Of a DNA stretch of 64,000 bases, positions 58,707 to 64,000 are shown piece by piece. Numbering within the stretch: the first letter of the stretch is position 1; each line of letters opens with the position of its first letter. A program made the position numbers and the translations under genes. Origin of the DNA: Pseudomonas poae (GTDB lineage: Bacteria; Pseudomonadota; Gammaproteobacteria; Pseudomonadales; Pseudomonadaceae); assembly GCA_028869255.1 (NCBI GenBank), contig CP110972.1, positions 6,238,001-6,302,000 of the forward strand, read 5' to 3'. Below the pieces are notes generated by a model. It had not been told where the DNA came from, searched no databases, and was given only the letters and a program-made list of their open reading frames with translations.

Positions 58707-59762
58707 ATGCCTCAACCGCGTCCCTACAAAGTTGCACTCAACGGCTACGGCCGTATTGGTCGTTGCGTCTTGCGTGCTCTGTTTGAGCGAGGGGCGGCAG
58801 CCGGTTTCGAGATTGTCGCGATCAACGATTTGGCCGACATGGCCAGCATTGAATACCTGACACGCTTTGACTCCACCCACGGCCGCTTCCCCGGCGAAGT
58901 GCGAGTGGAAGGCGATTGTCTGCATATCAACGGCGACTGCGTAAAAGTACTGCGCAGTGCCACCCCCGAGGGCATCGACTGGGCGGCGCTGGGCGTCGAC
59001 CTGGTGTTGGAATGCTCCGGTGCCTATCACACCCGTGCCGATGGCCAGCGTTTTCTCGACGCCGGCGCACCGCGTGTGCTGTTTTCCCAGCCGATGGCCA
59101 GCGAGACGGATGTCGACGCCACCATCGTCTATGGCATCAACCAGGATTGCCTGACCGGCGACGAGCTGCTGGTGTCCAACGCTTCCTGTACCACCAACTG
59201 CAGCGTGCCGCTGTTGCGCCTGCTGGATCAGGCGATCGGCCTGGATTATGTGTCGATCACCACGATCCACTCGGCGATGAACGACCAGCCGGTCATCGAC
59301 GCCTATCATCATGAAGACCTGCGTCGTACACGCTCGGCGTTTCAGTCGGTGATTCCAGTGTCCACCGGCCTGGCCCGCGGCATCGAAAGATTGTTACCGG
59401 AACTTGCCGGGCGAATTCAGGCCAAAGCCGTACGGGTGCCGACGGTGAACGTGTCCTGCCTGGACATCACTATGCAAACCGTCAGCGACACTGATGCGGC
59501 TGAGGTCAACCGGATCCTGCGCGACGCCGCCACCAGCGGTCCGCTCAAAGGCTTGCTGGCCTACACCGAGTTGCCGCACGCCAGTTGTGATTTCAACCAT
59601 GACCCGCATTCGGCGATTGTCGATGCCAGCCAGACCCGCGTTTCCGGCCCGAGGCTGGTGAACATCCTGGCCTGGTTCGACAACGAATGGGGGTTTGCCA
59701 ACCGAATGCTGGATGTTGCGGAACATTATCTGCACACCGCCTCTGCTAAATCTGCCCTTTAA
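58707..59762 (+). CDS. epd: Erythrose-4-phosphate dehydrogenase Epd (GapB-like)
   Basis: NAD-dependent dehydrogenase on the route to pyridoxal phosphate. The 351 residues have the GAPDH fold: [14 protein letters not shown]ossmann start, active-site Cys in [13 protein letters not shown], and C-terminal [13 protein letters not shown]. In tkt-epd-pgk-fba order the Epd assignment is preferred to plain GapA. The start at 58707 ([13 protein letters not shown]) avoids upstream REPIN sequence. Confidence 0.94.
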   Translation: MPQPRPYKVALNGYGRIGRCVLRALFERGAAAGFEIVAINDLADMASIEYLTRFDSTHGRFPGEVRVEGDCLHINGDCVKVLRSATPEGIDWAALGVDLVLECSGAYHTRADGQRFLDAGAPRVLFSQPMASETDVDATIVYGINQDCLTGDELLVSNASCTTNCSVPLLRLLDQAIGLDYVSITTIHSAMNDQPVIDAYHHEDLRRTRSAFQSVIPVSTGLARGIERLLPELAGRIQAKAVRVPTVNVSCLDITMQTVSDTDAAEVNRILRDAATSGPLKGLLAYTELPHASCDFNHDPHSAIVDASQTRVSGPRLVNILAWFDNEWGFANRMLDVAEHYLHTASAKSAL

Positions 59763-59788
59763 ATCAGACAATTCAGGAACTGCGACCC

Positions 59789-60952
59789 ATGACCGTGTTG
59801 AAGATGACCGACCTCGATCTGCAAGGTAAGCGCGTACTGATTCGCGAAGACCTCAACGTCCCAGTCAAGGACGGTGTTGTCACCAGCGATGCGCGAATCC
59901 TGGCCTCGCTGCCGACCATCAAGCTGGCCCTGGAAAAAGGCGCGGCCGTGATGGTCTGCTCCCACCTGGGTCGCCCGACCGAAGGTGAGTTCTCCGCTGA
60001 AAACAGCCTCAAGCCTGTAGCCGACTACCTGAGCAAAGCCCTGGGCCGCGACGTGCCGCTGGTGGCTGACTACCTGGGTGGTGTGGACGTGAAAGCCGGC
60101 GACATCGTGCTGTTCGAAAACGTGCGCTTCAACAAAGGCGAGAAAAAGAACAGCGACGAACTGGCCCAGCAATACGCAGCCCTGTGCGACGTGTTTGTGA
60201 TGGACGCCTTCGGCACCGCGCACCGCGCCGAAGGGTCGACCCACGGCGTGGCCAAGTTCGCCAAAGTCGCCGCCGCCGGCCCGTTGCTGGCCGCTGAACT
60301 GGACGCTCTGGGCAAGGCCCTGGGTGCTCCGGCGCAACCGATGGCCGCTATCGTTGCCGGCTCCAAGGTGTCGACCAAGCTGGACGTGCTCAACAGCCTG
60401 AGCCAGATCTGCAACCAGTTGATCGTCGGTGGCGGCATTGCCAACACCTTCCTGGCCGCAGCCGGCCACCCGGTGGGCAAGTCGCTGTACGAGCCGGACC
60501 TGCTGGACACCGCCCGCGCCATCGCCGCAAAAGTAAGTGTGCCGCTGCCGGTGGACGTGGTGGTTGCCAAGGAATTCGCCGAAAGCGCGGAAGCCACCGT
60601 CAAGCTGATCGCTGACGTAGCTGCCGACGACATGATCCTGGATATTGGCCCGCAAACTGCAGCCAACTTCGCTGAACTGCTGAAAGCCTCGCAAACCATC
60701 CTGTGGAACGGCCCGGTCGGCGTGTTTGAGTTCGACCAGTTCGGCAATGGCACCAAAGTGCTGGCCAAGGCGATTGCCGAAAGCTCGGCATTTTCCATCG
60801 CCGGCGGCGGCGACACCTTGGCGGCCATCGATAAATATGGCGTTGCTGACCAGATCTCCTACATTTCTACCGGTGGCGGCGCGTTCCTTGAGTTCGTCGA
60901 AGGCAAAGTCCTGCCGGCCGTTGAAGTGCTGGAAACCCGAGCCAAAGGCTAA
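59789..60952 (+). CDS. pgk: Phosphoglycerate kinase
   Basis: Glycolytic/gluconeogenic kinase between 1,3-bisphosphoglycerate and 3-phosphoglycerate. 387 residues. [45 protein letters not shown] and the C-terminal [19 protein letters not shown] and [14 protein letters not shown] are all in place. It follows epd by 26 bp. Confidence 0.98.
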   Translation: MTVLKMTDLDLQGKRVLIREDLNVPVKDGVVTSDARILASLPTIKLALEKGAAVMVCSHLGRPTEGEFSAENSLKPVADYLSKALGRDVPLVADYLGGVDVKAGDIVLFENVRFNKGEKKNSDELAQQYAALCDVFVMDAFGTAHRAEGSTHGVAKFAKVAAAGPLLAAELDALGKALGAPAQPMAAIVAGSKVSTKLDVLNSLSQICNQLIVGGGIANTFLAAAGHPVGKSLYEPDLLDTARAIAAKVSVPLPVDVVVAKEFAESAEATVKLIADVAADDMILDIGPQTAANFAELLKASQTILWNGPVGVFEFDQFGNGTKVLAKAIAESSAFSIAGGGDTLAAIDKYGVADQISYISTGGGAFLEFVEGKVLPAVEVLETRAKG

Positions 60953-60981
60953 GGCTCGTGATCCGGAAAAGGAGTATTCCC

Positions 60982-61209
60982 ATGATCAAGTCGTTGGCAT
61001 TGGTAATTGCAGCGGGCGTGTTGGCCGGCTGCGGCAGCACGCCCAGCGCGACGCCGGAACCCGGGAAGCCTCGGCCGGCGCCGAATAAAAGCTGCTACCA
61101 GGCCGATTGGCAAGCCGAGACCATGCCGGTGATCAACAAGCGCATCGGCAATGAACGGCTGGAGAAATACGACTCCGCGCCCAACGGTCAGGAACAGGGT
61201 TGCCCTTGA
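60982..61209 (+). CDS. Small lipoprotein of unknown function
   Basis: A 75-residue protein with a lipoprotein signal (MIKSLALVIAAGVLAGCGS) and then a Pro-rich linker and a short conserved tail (NKSCYQADWQAETMPVINKRIG). No recognisable domain. The ATG at 60982 follows GGAGTATTCCC. It lies 29 bp after pgk and is followed by mliC, so it may be an extra member of the pgk transcript. Confidence 0.8.
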   Translation: MIKSLALVIAAGVLAGCGSTPSATPEPGKPRPAPNKSCYQADWQAETMPVINKRIGNERLEKYDSAPNGQEQGCP

Positions 61210-61271
61210 CGGGTCTGATCAACTAACCGACTGCAGTGGGGGCCTTTGGGGCCCTCGTTCGAGGATTGGCA

Positions 61272-61603
61272 ATGAAAGGCGTTTTCGCCCTGGCAGCCCT
61301 GGCCCTGTTGGCCGGTTGCAGCAGCATGAACTGTTCAACAAGGCAGAGCCTGCCGATAAATGGACCACCTGGACCTGCGACAGCAAGGCTGAGGTCAATT
61401 GGCGTTTTGCCAATCAGGCCCGTTCCGAAGTGGATGTACGCCTCGGTGGCTCGGACCAGGTTTATCGCCTTAAACAGGAGGTTGCCGCCTCCGGTGTGCT
61501 GTACAGCAACGACCAGCTGGCGTTTCACACAAAAGGCGAGGAAGGCCTGGTTTACTGGGTAGCCACCGATGATTTGATCGGGCGGGGCTGTAAAGCCCAG
61601 TAG
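61272..61603 (+). pseudogene. mliC: MliC/PliC-type lysozyme inhibitor lipoprotein, single-base frameshift
   Basis: A membrane-bound lysozyme-inhibitor-like lipoprotein, about 110 residues after repair. The signal MKGVFALAALALLAGCSSM is in one frame; the MliC body (WTTWTCDSKAEVNWRF; ASGVLYSNDQLAFHTKGEEG; ending GRGCKAQ) is in another. Adding one C at 61331 (AACTGTTC to AACCTGTTC) joins them as SSMNLFNKAEPADKW. As written, the first frame reads into unrelated sequence and stops at 61562. Confidence 0.82.
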
Positions 61604-61628
61604 GGTCTCAAATTTGATGAGATCCAAT

Positions 61629-61715
61629 GTGGGAGCGGGCTTGCTCGCGAATGCGGTGGGCCAGTCATGCTTCAGGTAGCTGATACACCGCATTCGCGAG
61701 CAAGCCCGCTCCCAC
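61629..61715. repeat. REPIN (GCGGGCTTGCTCGCGAA family)
   Basis: Inverted GTGGGAGCGGGCTTGCTCGC arms around a variable centre, between mliC and fba. Confidence 0.85.
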
Positions 61716-61875
61716 CGTAGATCCGGTTTCAAAGTGACATAGATTTTTAATCGGACACTGCAATAACGATTCAGCACGTCAGATGCACGAACCCTGACCT
61801 GCAATAACTTGAATAGCAGCCGCCGCTACGGCAGGCTTGCACGATTAACGACCCTCGACCGGGAGAGACAACACA

Positions 61876-62940
61876 ATGGCACTTATCAGCATGCGTCAAA
61901 TGCTGGACCACGCAGCCGAGTTCGGCTACGGCGTCCCAGCCTTTAACGTCAACAACCTTGAGCAGATGCGCGCCATCATGGAAGCCGCTGACAAGACCGA
62001 CTCCCCAGTGATCGTCCAGGCTTCGGCCGGTGCCCGCAAATACGCCGGTGCGCCGTTCCTGCGTCACCTGATCCTCGCGGCAATCGAAGAATTCCCACAT
62101 ATCCCGGTGTGCATGCACCAGGACCACGGCACCAGCCCGGACGTGTGCCAGCGTTCCATCCAGCTGGGCTTCAGCTCGGTGATGATGGACGGCTCCCTCG
62201 GCGAAGACGGCAAGACCCCGACCGACTACGAGTACAACGTACGCGTTACCCAACAAACCGTGGCCATGGCGCACGCCTGTGGCGTATCGGTTGAAGGCGA
62301 GCTGGGCTGCCTGGGTTCGCTGGAAACCGGCATGGCCGGTGAAGAAGACGGCATCGGCGCCGAAGGCGTGCTGGATCACAGCCAGATGCTGACCGACCCG
62401 GAAGAAGCTGCGGACTTCGTGAAGAAGACCCAGGTTGACGCCCTGGCCATCGCCATCGGCACCAGCCACGGCGCCTACAAGTTCACCAAGCCGCCTACCG
62501 GCGACGTGCTGGCCATCGACCGCATCAAGGAAATCCACAAGCGCATCCCTAACACCCACCTGGTGATGCACGGTTCTTCCTCGGTACCGCAAGAGTGGCT
62601 GGCGATCATCAACCAGTACGGCGGCGACATCAAAGAAACCTACGGCGTACCGGTTGAAGAAATCGTTGAAGGCATCAAGTACGGCGTGCGCAAGGTCAAC
62701 ATCGACACCGACCTGCGCCTGGCGTCCACCGGTGCGATGCGTCGCCTGATGGCCACCAACCCGAGCGAATTCGACCCGCGTAAATTCTTCGGCGCTACCG
62801 TGACTGCGATGCGTGATGTCTGTATCGCGCGTTATGAAGCATTCGGTACTGCCGGTAATGGTTCGAAGATCAAGCCGATCTCGTTGGAAGCGATGTACCA
62901 GCGTTACCTGAAAGGTGAATTGAACGCCAAGGTCAACTAA
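61876..62940 (+). CDS. fba: Class II fructose-bisphosphate aldolase
   Basis: Zn-dependent aldolase of glycolysis/gluconeogenesis, 354 residues. [33 protein letters not shown] metal site (HQDHGTS), [14 protein letters not shown], and the C-terminal [38 protein letters not shown] are conserved. Lies at the end of the carbon cluster, with a terminator 18 bp past its stop. Confidence 0.98.
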   Translation: MALISMRQMLDHAAEFGYGVPAFNVNNLEQMRAIMEAADKTDSPVIVQASAGARKYAGAPFLRHLILAAIEEFPHIPVCMHQDHGTSPDVCQRSIQLGFSSVMMDGSLGEDGKTPTDYEYNVRVTQQTVAMAHACGVSVEGELGCLGSLETGMAGEEDGIGAEGVLDHSQMLTDPEEAADFVKKTQVDALAIAIGTSHGAYKFTKPPTGDVLAIDRIKEIHKRIPNTHLVMHGSSSVPQEWLAIINQYGGDIKETYGVPVEEIVEGIKYGVRKVNIDTDLRLASTGAMRRLMATNPSEFDPRKFFGATVTAMRDVCIARYEAFGTAGNGSKIKPISLEAMYQRYLKGELNAKVN

Positions 62941-62957
62941 GCCTCAGGCGTTAATGG

Positions 62958-62984
62958 AAAGCCCGCAGCGATGCGGGCTTTTTT
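62958..62984 (+). terminator. Rho-independent terminator after fba
   Basis: AAGCCCGC and GCGGGCTT pair around a 6-nt loop, followed by a T-run. Strong in both directions. Confidence 0.92.
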
Positions 62985-62999
62985 GTGGGCGGGATTTGA

Positions 63000-63293
63000 T
63001 CAGGCGGCGTTGGGCGTATCAAAACCACGATGTTCGATCACGCGGAAAACATCACTCACGTCCTGCACAAGAATGCGTGCGGTATTGGCCACGTTGTTAA
63101 GGTCGCGCTCGGCAAAGTCCGGCAGGCTGGAGCAGGCCATCAGGGTGAGGTGTTCGAGGGCGGCGTTGAGGCGTTCGCGCAGGCAGGCGTGCAGGTCCGG
63201 CAGTGGGGCTTCGCTGTCGATCAACAGGACGGGGTGGTCGGTAGCGTTTTCGGCGCAAGGGTAGAAGCGGCGGGGCGGTGACTGTTGCGTCAT
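63000..63293 (-). CDS. Small DUF3077/DUF6124-like protein
   Basis: A 97-residue hydrophilic, mostly helical protein (MTQQSPPRRFYPCAENATDHP; LRERLNAALEHLTLMACSSLPDFA; LNNVANTARILVQDVSDVFRVIEH). Size, two-helix pattern and the upstream leader resemble the many DUF3077/DUF6124 paralogues of pseudomonads, but this is from memory and by eye. No enzymatic motif. The ATG at 63293 follows GAGGAATATTTGCC. A structured leader of about 220 nt (63313-63515) lies upstream, and an 11-nt segment around the ribosome site is complementary to it. Confidence 0.75.
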   Translation of the reverse strand: MTQQSPPRRFYPCAENATDHPVLLIDSEAPLPDLHACLRERLNAALEHLTLMACSSLPDFAERDLNNVANTARILVQDVSDVFRVIEHRGFDTPNAA

Positions 63294-63301
63294 GGCAAAT
63301 A

Positions 63302-63515
63302 TTCCTCGTATCTAAAAGGACTACCGCCGCTCGCTGCGAAACGAATGGGTGGTAGCTGTGTGCGGGTTCGCAGACCGAGGATACGAGGAACCCGGCAGAT
63401 CCGAAGATCTCCCACACACAGCCACCATAAAACAGACGAAGGGCGCCGAAGCGCTCATCGTTGTATTCATGATGCTTGGTTACACACGTATCGTTAGGGC
63501 TGCGAAACCCTATCG
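63302..63515 (-). promoter_or_regulatory. Candidate structured RNA leader with ribosome-site complement
   Basis: In transcript order: hairpin 1 (TAGGG/CCCTA arms at 63512-63508 and 63499-63495), hexamer GATACG (63492-63487), hairpin 2 with a UUCG loop (63461-63436) and a short T-run, then a 12-bp outer stem (63426-63415 with 63362-63351) holding hairpin A (AGATC-UUCG-GATCT, 63410-63397) and hairpin B (GGGTTC 63393-63388, GAACCC 63369-63364). The loop of B carries CGTATC, complementary to GATACG. The extended TTCCTCGTATC (63390-63380) is an exact complement of GATACGAGGAA (63312-63302), which contains the gene's ribosome binding site. Same order as at 22207-22362. Confidence 0.65.
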
Positions 63516-63590
63516 CCGTTCAATACCGGCGACGGGGCGAACTATAAGCGTGGTATTGGCTCACCGCAACGGCCCTGTAGGACACCGAAC
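63516..63590. other. Promoter-side intergenic stretch
   Basis: Between the structured leader and the last REPIN. It probably holds the promoter of the leader (minus strand). No clear -35/-10 pair that I would assert. Confidence 0.35.
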
Positions 63591-63688
63591 CCCTGTGGGA
63601 GCCGGGCTTGCCCGCGATGGCGGTGTATCAGCCAAACTATCCGCCGACTGATACGCCGCCATCGCGGGCAAGCCCGGCTCCCACAGGG
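63591..63688. repeat. REPIN (GTGGGAGCCGGGCTTGCCCGCGATGGCGG family)
   Basis: Inverted CCCTGTGGGAGCCGGGCTTG arms flanking a symmetrical centre; the arms are more GC-rich than other copies in the window. Confidence 0.88.
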
Positions 63689-63751
63689 ATCGTTGGCGTG
63701 GAATGATCCCCGGGCTCGTCAGGACAATGCCTACACGATATGAGGCGATGC

Positions 63752-64000
63752 TCAGTCGTGATCAATATCCAGCTTGGCAAACGTCACCCGTGCGCCTTCC
63801 TTGCTGTTGCCACTGTTGTCCTGCACATACGCGCCGGCCTTGAAGTACAGCGGCTTGGCGCCCCATGCCGCGCCGATGCGTTCGTTCCACTCGCCGTCGG
63901 CGGCGTACACACTCAGCAGCCCGGCTTTGTTGAGGTTGATCACATAGGTGAAGGTTTTCTCCAGCGGCACATTGGAGGCGACGGTGATCACCCGCCCTTC
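63752..64000 (-). CDS. PL7 alginate lyase, C-terminal part (runs off window end)
   Basis: The last 82 codons of a polysaccharide lyase family 7 (alginate_lyase2) protein: FTYVINLNKAGLLSVYAADGEW, PLYFKAGAYVQDNSGNSKEG and VTFAKLDIDHD. The YFKAGxYxQ motif is the signature of the family's catalytic sheet. The start and the rest of the catalytic site lie beyond 64000, so signal peptide and activity cannot be judged. Confidence 0.88.
   Translation of the reverse strand, partial: EGRVITVASNVPLEKTFTYVINLNKAGLLSVYAADGEWNERIGAAWGAKPLYFKAGAYVQDNSGNSKEGARVTFAKLDIDHD

Noticed and set aside
56528..58708. A 726-codon minus-strand frame opposite tkt
   Set aside because: tkt is certain on the plus strand; the antisense product has no motif and begins in REPIN sequence.
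58707..59762. Calling the dehydrogenase GapA instead of Epd
   Set aside because: The gene order tkt-epd-pgk-fba and the ALFERG-type N-terminus favour Epd; GapA genes lie elsewhere in pseudomonads. Some doubt remains.

Overview
The window is a high-GC gammaproteobacterial chromosome segment, almost certainly from a fluorescent Pseudomonas (P. fluorescens group). This rests on the conserved yggS-proC-yggT-metX / pilT block, the pyrRBC' cluster with a catalytically dead PyrC', the pilGHIJ-chpA-chpC chemosensory operon, the mdcABCDEGHLM malonate decarboxylase operon, a SAH riboswitch before ahcY, and at least 15 REP/REPIN-type palindromic intergenic repeats. No rRNA, tRNA, CRISPR array or insertion-sequence transposase was recognised.

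Layout: 1-3016 (minus) metX (partial), yggT, proC, yggS; 3074-5503 pilT, a C40 peptidase gene broken by an amber codon, a TM2 protein; 5639-11699 (minus) pyrC'-pyrB-pyrR, ruvX-algH, a TonB-like transducer, gshB; 11938-21785 the twitching/Chp chemosensory operon, with chpA frameshifted; 21786-24238 an accessory scar; 24239-32404 the malonate decarboxylase operon, MadLM-type transporter and mdcR; 32549-43808 housekeeping genes (hemolysin III, rsmE, bioA, cytochrome b561/YceI pair, rhlE, a periplasmic binding protein, a glycosyltransferase-like gene, metF, ahcY); 44135-49332 a thioesterase, an ExoU-like patatin gene, a formate/nitrite-type channel, a Na+/H+ antiporter, a MAPEG protein; 49532-56293 (mostly minus) mltA, cytochrome c, two DUF1090-type proteins around ligB, metK and an ArsR-methyltransferase fusion; 56567-62940 central carbon genes tkt-epd-pgk-fba with two small lipoproteins; 62941-64000 a small DUF3077/DUF6124-like gene with a long structured leader, and the end of a PL7 alginate lyase.

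The most unusual material is the scar at 22.1-24.1 kb and its relative at 63.3-63.5 kb. A 124/125-bp direct repeat (22124-22247, 23799-23923) brackets remnants of a nucleotidyltransferase/HEPN pair and an orphan Ntox44-like toxin with a probable immunity gene. The repeat is the 5' part of a structured leader; a diverged full copy lies upstream of the small gene at 63.0 kb on the minus strand. In both full leaders a hexamer just after the first hairpin is complementary to an apical loop further down, with different but compensating sequences. At 63.3 kb the same loop is also an 11-nt perfect complement of the region holding the Shine-Dalgarno sequence. This looks like a bistable cis-regulatory RNA.

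Five genes (chpA, cytochrome b561, glycosyltransferase-like, ExoU-like patatin, mliC) are each broken by one single-base indel, several in homopolymers, and one (C40 peptidase) by a nonsense change. They may be true pseudogenes or consensus errors in the assembly; this should be settled before any loss of function is inferred.
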